Assembly (NCBI RefSeq): GCF_000701345.1
Contig: NZ_JNIJ01000025.1
Span: 35,346-99,345 of the forward strand
Source of the DNA: Bradyrhizobium sp. URHD0069
Lineage (GTDB): Bacteria > Pseudomonadota > Alphaproteobacteria > Rhizobiales > Xanthobacteraceae
Length of the DNA: 64,000 bases
Direction of reading: 5' to 3'
Shown here: in pieces, positions 51,073 through 58,323 of the stretch
Position numbering within the stretch: the stretch's first letter is position 1
Layout: every line of letters begins with the position of its first letter
Translations under genes and position numbers: made by a program
Notes under the pieces: model-generated
What the model was told of the DNA's origin: nothing
The model's input: the letters and a program-made list of their open reading frames with translations, nothing else
Databases searched by the model: none

Positions 51073-51749
51073 GCTGGGCAATCGTTGCAAGGGTGCTGAA
51101 GACCAAGGTTGGATCCCCCAGCGGCAAGGCTGTGCTGTTGGCGCTAGCCAATCATTGCGACGAGAACGGCAAAAGCTGCTTCCCCGGTCAAGAGACCATT
51201 CAGCAAATCACCGAACTCTCAGTCGACACCATCCAACGCCAAATCAAGGCGTTGATCGAGGGCAAGTTTATTTCCGGCATCAAGGTGCGGAAAAAGGGCC
51301 ACTGGGCCTCTTGGGACTACCAGATAAACTTATCGATGTTGTGGGAAGATCAAACCGCACCATGCGGCATGGTTGCTGCGGAACACCAAGCCGCACCACG
51401 CGGTATGGCCAAGCCGCAAGGTGCGGTACGGCCCAGCCGCACCATGCGGCTTAAACCTTCCACTAAACCATTCAATGAACCTTCGCGCGCGAAAGCGCCG
51501 AGCAGCCCTGACGGGCTCGGCGCCCTCGGCGCGCCCCTGCGCAACAGGATCGGCCGCGACAAGTACGAAGCGTGGTTTGGCGGAGCAACAATCGCGGAAT
51601 CCACTGAGGACAGCGTTACCCTGGAACTGCCTAGCAAATTCAGGGCGAGGCACGTCGAAGACAAGTTCGGAGCCGACGTGCTGGCGTGTTGCCGGGCCCA
51701 GCAGGTTACCATTGAACGCGTCAAGTTCACTGCGAGGGCAGCAGCATGA
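51069..51749 (+). CDS. Putative replication initiator with HTH_36-like and DnaA N-terminal-like domains
   Basis: A 226-residue protein. Residues about 1-95 form a winged helix of the phage/plasmid replication type (SPSGKAVLLALANHCDENGK, then CFPGQETIQQITELSVDTIQ). A low-complexity linker (about 96-150) follows. Residues about 155-215 (RNRIGRDKYEAWFGGATIAE, ending KFRARHVEDKFGADVL) resemble the DnaA N-terminal domain that contacts helicase. This suggests an initiator that loads DnaB at an origin within the element. The linker DNA holds four palindromic repeats. It overlaps the AlpA gene. Confidence 0.7.
   Translation: MSWAIVARVLKTKVGSPSGKAVLLALANHCDENGKSCFPGQETIQQITELSVDTIQRQIKALIEGKFISGIKVRKKGHWASWDYQINLSMLWEDQTAPCGMVAAEHQAAPRGMAKPQGAVRPSRTMRLKPSTKPFNEPSRAKAPSSPDGLGALGAPLRNRIGRDKYEAWFGGATIAESTEDSVTLELPSKFRARHVEDKFGADVLACCRAQQVTIERVKFTARAAA
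51355..51449 (+). repeat. Four CCGCA-NNN-TGCGG iterons inside the replication gene, candidate origin
   Basis: Thirteen-base near-palindromes occur at 51355 (CCGCACCATGCGG), 51391 (CCGCACCACGCGG), 51414 (CCGCAAGGTGCGG) and 51437 (CCGCACCATGCGG). Start-to-start spacings are 36, 23 and 23 bases. They fall in all three codon phases of the gene, so the repetition is kept at DNA level rather than protein level. The layout recalls lambda O, whose origin iterons lie within the initiator gene. Confidence 0.75.
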
Positions 51750-52118
51750 CGGGGGGCAGGAGCAATCTTCAGCGCACGCTGGACGCGGACCGGTGCTGTC
51801 CTCGTGCACTAAAACGCGCAGGTTTTGAGAAAGGGTCGGAAACGAATGCAGGGCAGGAAGCGAGGCGGACATCCGCGCTCGCATTGCCAAGGGCACCACG
51901 GTTCACGCGGACGAAAGCGGCGCATGGGATAACTTGCACGACCGCTTCGAAATGAAGCGTATCAACCATCAAGAGGCCTATAGCTTCGACGGCGCTTGCA
52001 CGAACCAAGCTGAGGAATATTTCAGCCGCCTACGTCGCGCTGAAATCGGCATCCACCACCATGTCGCTGGCGCGTATCTGCTCCGCTACGCGCAAGAGTC
52101 GTCATGGCGTGAGGATAC
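51746..52118 (+). pseudogene. Truncated gene start joined to an IS1595-family transposase remnant
   Basis: An ATG at 51746 overlaps the stop of the replication gene and opens MTGGRSNLQRTLDADRCCP, probably the start of the next element gene, but the frame soon loses sense. From 51862 another frame reads EADIRARIAKGTTVHADESG and then HDRFEMKRINHQEAYSFDGA and LRRAEIGIHHHVAGAYLLRY, the C-terminal DDE region of IS1595/ISXO2-type transposases. It ends abruptly after SWRED near 52,118. Inverted repeats and the N-terminus are missing. Confidence 0.75.
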
Positions 52119-52341
52119 AGCATCTTCACCACGGCCTCGACCTGCATCATGGCTGTGCGTAGCCGGGATGGCCTCACGCTTGTTCGCCAGGAGCTTCCCC
52201 GCCAACTCAGCGTGTAGAAGTCCCAAGGTGTAGACGGCTTGTTTCGATGCAATTTCGGCTCTGGGCGAAAGCCGCCCGTGAGGGCTTGGCAATCGTTGCA
52301 AATCAGTTGAGGCTGCTCACTGGGTTTGATCACCCGGACCG
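52119..52341 (-). other. Short region with a possible minus-strand gene remnant
   Basis: The minus strand reads RLRTAMMQVEAVVKMLYP, which recalls a conserved hypothetical protein of Rhizobiales (VEAVxKMLxP), but the flanking frame is not convincing and the piece is short. Nothing else is recognised here. Confidence 0.25.
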
Positions 52342-52896
52342 CTAACTGCCCCGCAATCCAGCTAGTGACCTACGCATTCGTCGCTTTTGAGCCGTAGTAA
52401 AGTGAATGTTTGGACGTCCCTGCGTTGTCGTCAAATGCTCGAAGACGTCAGTAGCCACTGGCATGATGTTTAGCATGTACTGCAGCTCGATTCCCCAGCC
52501 TGTCGGACTGTAATGCGCAAATTGTCGCCGCAGCTGATTAAGCCGTTTGAGGTTTTGACAGTCTCCTTCGGAGAGTGGCGGGACAGGACCTTCCAGCAAT
52601 TCGGCTCTCTGGATCCAAGCCAGTAACGTATCATAGTCGGCCATTTGCCTTCGCGGCCGGTTCGGCGTCGGATTTTGCAACCACTCACGGTTCTGCTTTT
52701 GTGATTTGGGATAAAGCGCCCCGCAACCATCCGTCCCGGCAAGAGCGAGCACCATCGCGCTCTGCACCGCGTTTTGCATCGCGATTATCACCCATTTCCA
52801 CAATGTGGGACTATTCTGAACGTCGGAAAATTTCTCAGCCGCCAACTCAACAGACAGCACTGCATCTTCAAACTCATCGAAGTGGCAGAACGTCAT
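52342..52896 (-). CDS. HEPN-like protein of unknown function
   Basis: A 184-residue, mostly helical protein with an excellent ribosome site (AAGGAGAAGAA before ATG). The segment LNQLRRQFAHYSPTGWGIEL contains an R-x4-H motif (Arg123, His128), the hallmark of HEPN-fold ribonucleases and partners. The context L-x-x-LR-x-x-F-x-H-x-x-P-x-GW resembles a widespread uncharacterised HEPN-like group. No adjacent nucleotidyltransferase (MNT) partner is visible. A toxin or defence role is inferred from the motif and the accessory location only. Confidence 0.6.
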   Translation of the reverse strand: MTFCHFDEFEDAVLSVELAAEKFSDVQNSPTLWKWVIIAMQNAVQSAMVLALAGTDGCGALYPKSQKQNREWLQNPTPNRPRRQMADYDTLLAWIQRAELLEGPVPPLSEGDCQNLKRLNQLRRQFAHYSPTGWGIELQYMLNIMPVATDVFEHLTTTQGRPNIHFTTAQKRRMRRSLAGLRGS

Positions 52897-53834
52897 TTCT
52901 TCTCCTTCAGCCCAGCTCTACAAGCCGGCGGATGGCTTCGGGCCGGCCGGGCAGGCCGTCCTGCTGTGGGCGCCAGTCGTCTACCGGTTGGGCAACATGA
53001 CATCGCGCCGCCGCGAAAGGACTTGATTTGGTTAAGGCCGCCTCAGCTGGCGGACGAGAGACGCTCAAATCTACTCTTGTCTCATCATCCCGTCTCGTCG
53101 CACTATTCGAGACCGCCTCATGTTTCCGACGTTCGAAGCGGGCAATTCGGAGCGCATATGCAAGAAACCGGTCCAAAACCCTACGAAAAATGGTTTTTGG
53201 CCATCGCCGACGAGAGACCCGTCTCATGTCTCATGTCTCGTCTCACCCGTCTCATGTAATCGCTTCATCGTTCGTCGTCAGGATGGTGCCCCAGGTAGGG
53301 AGCGATCTCGCGGTTGTCCGCCCAATCATGTGAACCGGCGGGGGGAGAGTACCGCGGCGCGTGGCATGAACGACATTTGAGCGCGGCCTCTAGTTCCATA
53401 TCGGCGTGTCCCAGGCCTACGGGTGTGCTCAAGCGGAATGCTGGCGTAAGGTCGCGCAGCGACGGCATTTGACCTGCAACCAGCCGTATCGCAACGGCCT
53501 CAGTACCGTCGAGCGAAACGGAACAGACCTGGTTCGGGTTGTCTCAGATTTGTCTCACGTCTCACGCCAATCGTCTCACGATCGGAGGTGGCATAAGGCC
53601 ATCGAAGAACTGAACTTGAGGCTGGTTGACCCGTAGAATTTAGTGAGAATGGCTGTTTTCGTCACCGGAAGCGGAAAAGCTGTCTCACCTGTCTCACCGT
53701 CTCATATAAAACTTTGAACCACAACCAACTCTGCACGACATTGATTCAAAGTGATGGGGGCCTTGTTCGGTCCTTCGGTTTCGCAATCAAAAGCGGATGA
53801 GGGTGAGGAACCTTTGCGCTATAACAGCAATGCT
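52897..53834. other. Gene-poor stretch between the HEPN-like and nuclease genes
   Basis: Several open frames occur on both strands but none reads as a recognisable protein. A minus-strand frame (53265-53468) includes LEAALKCRSCHAPRYSPPAG and could be part of a zinc-ribbon protein, at low confidence. The outstanding feature is the set of GTCTCA words listed separately. Confidence 0.35.
53079..53704 (+). repeat. Three clusters of the word GTCTCA
   Basis: GTCTCA occurs twelve times: 53079, 53221, 53228, 53240, 53249, 53541, 53552, 53559, 53573, 53682, 53691 and 53699, with GTCTCG at 53092 and 53235. All lie on the same strand. Within clusters the spacing is irregular, 7 to 14 bases, so it is not a simple tandem repeat. 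Chance expectation for a six-base word in 630 bases is well under one. Confidence 0.75.
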
Positions 53835-54365
53835 ATGGCCCGCTTCACTCAGATTCGCCGCCGGTCGAATTTACCAATCATCCTCGGGGCTATCGCGGTC
53901 GCCGTAATCGGCTTTGCGGCGACTATGATCTTCCTGGATTGGCAGAGCAGGCCCGAAGTTCGACAAACCAAGGTCCAGGTCTTGGGCCCCACCCCTAGAC
54001 AGTCCGACCCGATCGAAGTGATCGACGGCGACACGGTGCGCATGAACGGCACGGCCTATCGCCTGGTAGGCTTCGATACGCCGGAGCGAGGCGACAAGGC
54101 GCGCTGCGATGACGAACGGCGCCGAGCCGAAGCGGCTACAGCGCGTTTGCGCACCCTCGTTAACAAGGGTGACGCCCGGCTAGTTCGCGTGGTGTGCGCC
54201 TGTCGGCCCGGAGAGGAGGGCACGCGGAATTGCAATTACGGTCGCCTGTGTGGATCGTTGTCGATCGGCGGCCGGGACGTCGGGAGCATCTTGATCGGTG
54301 AAGGCTTGGCTCACCCTTACGTCTGTGGTGCGACAAGCTGCCCGCAACGGCGGCCGTGGTGCTAG
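53835..54365 (+). CDS. Membrane-anchored thermonuclease (SNase) family protein
   Basis: A 176-residue protein with a helix near the N-terminus (LPIILGAIAVAVIGFAATMI) and a staphylococcal-nuclease fold: IEVIDGDTVRMNGTAYRLVG, FDTPERGDKARCDDERRRAE, and a C-terminal GSILIGEGLAHPYVCG. The region around the second catalytic Arg carries extra cysteines (VVCACRPGEEGTRNCNYGRL). The start is uncertain: ATG 53835 lacks a good ribosome site; TTG 53814 and ATG 53754 are alternatives. It probably acts in the periplasm on nucleic acid. Confidence 0.75.
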   Translation: MARFTQIRRRSNLPIILGAIAVAVIGFAATMIFLDWQSRPEVRQTKVQVLGPTPRQSDPIEVIDGDTVRMNGTAYRLVGFDTPERGDKARCDDERRRAEAATARLRTLVNKGDARLVRVVCACRPGEEGTRNCNYGRLCGSLSIGGRDVGSILIGEGLAHPYVCGATSCPQRRPWC

Positions 54366-54401
54366 ACCGGCGGAACCTGCCGTCAATTTCCCAGAGCATA
54401 C

Positions 54402-54902
54402 TTACCGAGCCTTGAAGTGCTCAACCTTCATTGCAGCCTTTCCGAGATCATCAGAAAGTCCGATAAGCACCTTGGAGTGAACCGCACTGTCGATGCCTGG
54501 TCGGGATATCAGCAGAGAGCAAGTGACATGGGTCAAACTGATGGCCGTCATATGCAGCGGGTCCACCATACCGGAATTGCTCTGCCCGATCGCGAACACA
54601 GGCGAAGGTGCCTCGGTCGTGGCTAGCATGCTGCCAAACGGGCGGTGACCGCCATGGGTGTGTTGGGAAGCCCATTTGAACCGTGGCCTCCAGTGATCAA
54701 GTCCAACCGCCTCCTCAAGGTCGAGCAAGCTCGGGGACTTCTTTCCGATGACCTCGGACGCCCAACCAAAGTCGTTTCGAATGTCCTTGCCCAAATGATC
54801 AACATGAGATTTGCATCGCTTTTCCATAGCCGCAATTTCATCTTCGGTTGGCGCGCGCAGCCAGGCGTCGCATTCCTCTGGCGTAATGAGGATCACCGGC
54901 AT
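54402..54902 (-). CDS. DUF5677-like protein, N-terminus fused to a piece of SRAP peptidase
   Basis: Residues about 28-166 (KDIRNDFGWASEVIGKKSPS, LEEAVGLDHWRPRFKWASQH, GQSNSGMVDPLHMTAISLTH) look like a DUF5677-type helical protein. The first 22 residues, MPVILITPEECDAWLRAPTE, are instead the end of an SRAP (YedK/HMCES) protein, in frame. The native start may be the internal ATG at 54827. The fusion probably arose by deletion and need not be functional. The family assignment is tentative. Confidence 0.55.
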   Translation of the reverse strand: MPVILITPEECDAWLRAPTEDEIAAMEKRCKSHVDHLGKDIRNDFGWASEVIGKKSPSLLDLEEAVGLDHWRPRFKWASQHTHGGHRPFGSMLATTEAPSPVFAIGQSNSGMVDPLHMTAISLTHVTCSLLISRPGIDSAVHSKVLIGLSDDLGKAAMKVEHFKAR

Positions 54903-55045
54903 GGCCTTGGGTGTATCGGTTCGATGATCGCGTTCGGCGCCGTGGTCAGGAAGCCGTAGACATTGTGGGGACCGGGGATCGGTTTTGACTTCGTGCCTCG
55001 GTCGCCTTTGAATTCGGTCCGAACCAGACAGACACAGGCCGCAGC
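54830..55045 (-). pseudogene. SRAP (SOS response-associated peptidase, YedK-type) fragment
   Basis: From 55042 the minus strand reads AACVCLVRTEFKGDRGTKSK, then HNVYGFLTTAPNAIIEPIHP, the C-terminal half of SRAP proteins that crosslink abasic sites. A missing G in the GGGG run near 54,908 shifts the frame, and the family sequence resumes as AMPVILITPEECDAWLRAP. The catalytic Cys2 and the N-terminal half are absent, so the gene is dead. Confidence 0.75.
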
Positions 55046-55243
55046 GCCCGCCTTATGGGCGGCTTCCTGGGCGCCGCCTGGCGGCCGTGAGCTGCGAATC
55101 CTCTCACCGGTCTTCAAAGGGGCCGTCTTTCGGGGCGTTTTGCCCGGCACTGCATGTGACTTGGATTTGAGGTCAGGATCTGGCTTATCGTAGGCGATTC
55201 CGCACCCGTCGGTGGTGATCTTTTCTAATACCGAACAATGCCC

Positions 55244-55798
55244 CTATCGCGAACGCCGCATTCTCTCGGCCATAAATTTCAAAAGTGACACTGGTGCGCC
55301 CCGGAACGTCTCAGGCGGAGTATAATCCGCCCCCACGGTCTCGGCTAAACTGCGAAGACCATCAGCCCACCCCAATAGTCTGGCCACATTGACACTGTCC
55401 ATCAGGTCGCTTTGCGCCCAACCTTCAAACATATCAGCTAAGCCATACATGTCCCTTGCCGAAAGATCATCGAGGGAAGCTATAGGAGGTATGGAAGATG
55501 CGTATTGCAGAATTTCAGCCTCTTCCAAGCTGATCGCCCGCGTAATCTTTGCACCGTCTTTTTCTACAAGAGCGTTGTGAAGGTCATTGGGGCATCGACG
55601 CAGCCTCCTGTCACGCTCGCATTTGGCTTCTATCAATCCGGATTCCAGCAAATATCTTAGTCTTTTACGGTAGTGCTGTTTTTCGTCATCTGAAGCGGCC
55701 AGCGCAAGCTTCTTAGCCGTCGCTGCATAACGGCGAGCGCAAAGCAAAACGTAGTATTCTGGGAGCAGGTCTGGATTGACCTCTGAGGGATCGATCAT
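55244..55798 (-). CDS. Hypothetical protein
   Basis: A 184-residue soluble, largely helical protein starting MIDPSEVNPDLLPEYYVLLC. It contains a basic region (HYRKRLRYLLESGLIEAKCE) and an acidic helix (SLDDLSARDMYGLADMFEGW). Base composition is visibly more A+T-rich than the core genes, suggesting recent acquisition. I do not recognise a family. Confidence 0.6.
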   Translation of the reverse strand: MIDPSEVNPDLLPEYYVLLCARRYAATAKKLALAASDDEKQHYRKRLRYLLESGLIEAKCERDRRLRRCPNDLHNALVEKDGAKITRAISLEEAEILQYASSIPPIASLDDLSARDMYGLADMFEGWAQSDLMDSVNVARLLGWADGLRSLAETVGADYTPPETFRGAPVSLLKFMAERMRRSR

Positions 55799-55851
55799 CT
55801 GCAATTACCCATCCTGCTGATGCACAAAAACAGCACCCAATGGTCGTAGGG

Positions 55852-56328
55852 TTACGGCTGTACGATTCTGCTAAGTGCCGCAGAAATGCGCTCGCATAGC
55901 GTTCGTGACAGCTCTGCCGCAGCTACGCTCCTTTGGATAACCCCAAGAGGTGGAGCGCGTTCAGCTTCCCGGTCGACGAGCAATCCGTAAATGGGCACAG
56001 TAACGGAGTTTTCTCCGTAGCCAAACTCTACCAAACCACCCGTGCCAGGGCTGCAACTCACTTTGAACGGGGTGTTTCGCGAAACGAATGTAGTCTCGTC
56101 AAGCAAGCTGGTCACCGATATTGCACCGGCTTTGGACTGAATAGCAGCAGCAACCCTTCGCTCTACGTAAGCGATCCAAGCCTCTTGGGTGCCCGGCGGT
56201 AACACACTCACCGCCGTATCGAAATTCAGCTTCGCCTGCTCCGCAAGCGATTTCTGCTTTTCCGAGTAAGCGTAATAGACGATGCCACAAACGGCAGTGC
56301 AGGTAATGAAAATCAGTTTTGGCCCCAT
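55852..56328 (-). CDS. Hypothetical membrane-anchored protein
   Basis: A 158-residue protein with one N-terminal helix (PKLIFITCTAVCGIVYYAYS) and a predicted periplasmic domain (about residues 25-158). Residues such as PFKVSCSPGTGGLVEFGYGE suggest a beta-rich core. No family is recognised. It is divergent from the XRE repressor gene, and its upstream region holds the repressor's likely operators. Confidence 0.6.
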   Translation of the reverse strand: MGPKLIFITCTAVCGIVYYAYSEKQKSLAEQAKLNFDTAVSVLPPGTQEAWIAYVERRVAAAIQSKAGAISVTSLLDETTFVSRNTPFKVSCSPGTGGLVEFGYGENSVTVPIYGLLVDREAERAPPLGVIQRSVAAAELSRTLCERISAALSRIVQP

Positions 56329-56369
56329 TGGGGAAAGATAACAGACAGATTCCAACTAGTGAAGACGAA

Positions 56370-56403
56370 TAGGAACGATCGTTCCTAGAAAGATCGTTCC
56401 TAT
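56370..56403 (+). promoter_or_regulatory. Palindromic operator pair for the XRE repressor
   Basis: TAGGAACGATCGTTCCTA (56370-56387) is a perfect 18-bp palindrome. Directly after it, TAGAAAGATCGTTCCTA (56386-56402) repeats the right half with a decayed left half. Both lie in the 92-base gap between two divergent genes, just upstream of the HTH gene, the classic place for autoregulatory operators. Confidence 0.7.
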
Positions 56404-56420
56404 CGTTGTGCCCTTCCGTC

Positions 56421-56672
56421 ATGGACCTGAAAGAGGCCATGGCGACAAATCTGCGTCGAGAACGCCATGCCAGAGAAATGACGCAAGAGGAATTGGCCGA
56501 TCGGGCGGGACTGAGTTCACGTTATCTTGGTTCAATTGAACGAGGTGCTGTTTCAGCAAGCGTCACAGTCCTAGGGCAACTTGCAAAGGCTTTGCGCGTC
56601 AATCCTTGTGAGTTGATTGCGCAGCCGCAACCTCGAAAGTCGTCTCGTTCTAGTAAAGGTCCAACCTCATAA
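56421..56672 (+). CDS. XRE-family transcriptional regulator
   Basis: An 83-residue protein that is almost entirely an HTH_3 domain: NLRRERHAREMTQEELADRA, GLSSRYLGSIERGAVSASVT, QLAKALRVNPCELI, then a short basic tail. Alternative starts lie just upstream. It resembles the small C-regulators of restriction-modification systems and phage-type repressors, and a perfect palindrome sits in its own upstream region. No restriction or modification gene is next to it. Confidence 0.85.
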   Translation: MDLKEAMATNLRRERHAREMTQEELADRAGLSSRYLGSIERGAVSASVTVLGQLAKALRVNPCELIAQPQPRKSSRSSKGPTS

Positions 56673-56857
56673 ATGAGATTATTCGGCGCGGAATAGTCAA
56701 TGTCCGGTTTGGAGCACCTTACGGACTCAAGTCAGACCTCGCCCTAGGTCTGAAAAGTGCCAGGAGCAGTCATTCCACACATCACCACCCGGCGATTGAG
56801 GGCGACATCGCTAGGAGCCGTCCTCCATGATCCATGCAGTCCCGATGGCTATAGCTC

Positions 56858-57610
56858 CTATCTCTTTCCAAGCTGAACGTGCCGATCGACGACAATCCAG
56901 ACGGCACGGCCGACCGCAAGCAGGTTCTCTTTTTCACCAAAGAGCGCCGCGTCGGCGATGAAACGTCGTCCTTCGCCGCCGTTTTGCCCGGACGTCACCA
57001 CGCATCGCTCGCCTGGACGCGGTCGCCCGTCGATGCGAACGGCGAGGCGCCCGAGCAGGATCGGCAAGCCGTTGAAGCCGCCGGTCTCCCGGTCGTACAG
57101 CCAGACGTATCCGGTCGGACAATCGAGCGCGGACCACACGAACTCCGGAGCAACCAAGCCATCTGCTTCGGCGAGAGAGGGGTCAGGCGTCCAGGGTACA
57201 GCGAAGGCTCCGCTGCCGTCCTGTCGGATAAGCGGCCCGGCGAAAAGCCGCAGTCCGTCGCCCGGTGCGCGGTCGGGCCCGCATACAAAACACATCGGCA
57301 ACAGGTGCTCTTGCGGCTTGATCGGCGTACGCTTCTCCGCCGCCACGGCCTCGGCGTAGGTCGCCCTTTCCAGCCTGCTCATGTCGAGCGTGATGGCCCG
57401 CCCGGTTGCTATTGTCGCCGTGCCCTGGCGCAGCTCCCACAGACCTGCTCCGACCTCGACAACACTTAACTCCGTCTCCAGGGGCGGCGGGGCGCGCAGT
57501 GTTACTTCCGCGGCACCAGCAATGTGGCGCGCCAGCATCCCACAGACATAGCCGCCATTGCCCGAGTTTGGCGGACCACGAAAACGGCGCGGAATCAGCA
57601 TCGTCTCCAT
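56858..57610 (-). CDS. Double hot-dog (thioesterase-like) protein
   Basis: A 250-residue protein starting METMLIPRRFRGPPNSGNGG behind GGAGGAAAGC. The pattern RGPPNSGNGGYVCGMLARHI and later FVWSALDCPTGYVWLY resembles paired hot-dog folds of acyl-CoA thioesterases. A CFVCGPDRAPGDGLRLF motif in the middle is typical of this uncharacterised group. Substrate is unknown. Confidence 0.65.
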   Translation of the reverse strand: METMLIPRRFRGPPNSGNGGYVCGMLARHIAGAAEVTLRAPPPLETELSVVEVGAGLWELRQGTATIATGRAITLDMSRLERATYAEAVAAEKRTPIKPQEHLLPMCFVCGPDRAPGDGLRLFAGPLIRQDGSGAFAVPWTPDPSLAEADGLVAPEFVWSALDCPTGYVWLYDRETGGFNGLPILLGRLAVRIDGRPRPGERCVVTSGQNGGEGRRFIADAALFGEKENLLAVGRAVWIVVDRHVQLGKR

Positions 57611-58311
57611 GCTTTCCTCCCAGCGATACGACAGGACTGCATTTCGAGCTGCTCATTGACCAGCGAATACTTCGTGTGCCGCCAAGAGCCAGTAGTCGAC
57701 ACGGACATCTGACTGACTAGCAGGTCGATCCGACAAAGGGCCTTGCGCTGCTGCCTGGCTACCTTCCTAAAGCACCGAGTCCGAGATGCGTTGAAGGGTC
57801 GTCGATCAATTAGCGATGTCAGAACCATAGCATTAAAAGCATGCTGTGTGTTGTCAGCAGAGGGAAACTCAGCGAGTTTCAGCCTAGCCCCATTGGCAGG
57901 GCGACGTACTTCTGCTCCGGTTCAATCTGAGAAGAACTCAGTACGAGCATATGTTTTCAGCTTCGCCCTCGAACTCGGACATTGCTCGATGCAGTCGGCA
58001 CTTCGCATTTGTGCCACGAAGAGACTCATGCATCGCAGCAATTACCGGTCCTGCAACCGCGCAGCGTAGGAAGCATTAGCAGGTTATGTGCACCGCAGTG
58101 CCGCCGCCCGGCCTCGACGAAGGTCGAATTAATCTGCCGCCGTTTCCGTTCATGCTATGATTTTCGGGTGCTATTATGCTCCCGCCCAACGGGAGGCCAT
58201 GGATCGCCTTGCGAATCCGCGAACCTTCTGACGGTGACGAGGAAACGCACATTCGTGCTCGAGCTCTGAGGACGATTCCCGATCTTCGGGAAAAGATGCG
58301 CTGACCTTTCG
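57611..58311. other. Gap upstream of the RND pump with no recognised gene
   Basis: About 700 bases with only short frames that do not read as known proteins. In RND operons an adaptor (MdtA-like) gene would be expected here, but no remnant of one is evident. A small hairpin (TTCCCGATCTTCGGGAA, near 58,274) lies close to the pump start. Confidence 0.4.
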
Positions 58312-58323
58312 ATGGGTTCAGGC

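Noticed and set aside
51355..51449. Iterons as a protein-level repeat (AP-x-GM motif)
   Set aside because: The four copies are in three codon phases, so the encoded peptides differ; the repeat is explained at DNA level.
53079..53704. CRISPR array or simple tandem repeat
   Set aside because: The repeated word is only six bases, spacing is irregular, and no constant-length spacers exist. No cas genes are in the window.
57743..58069. 109-codon frame before the RND pump
   Set aside because: Composition and content do not resemble an adaptor protein or any known family, and overlapping frames of similar length occur.
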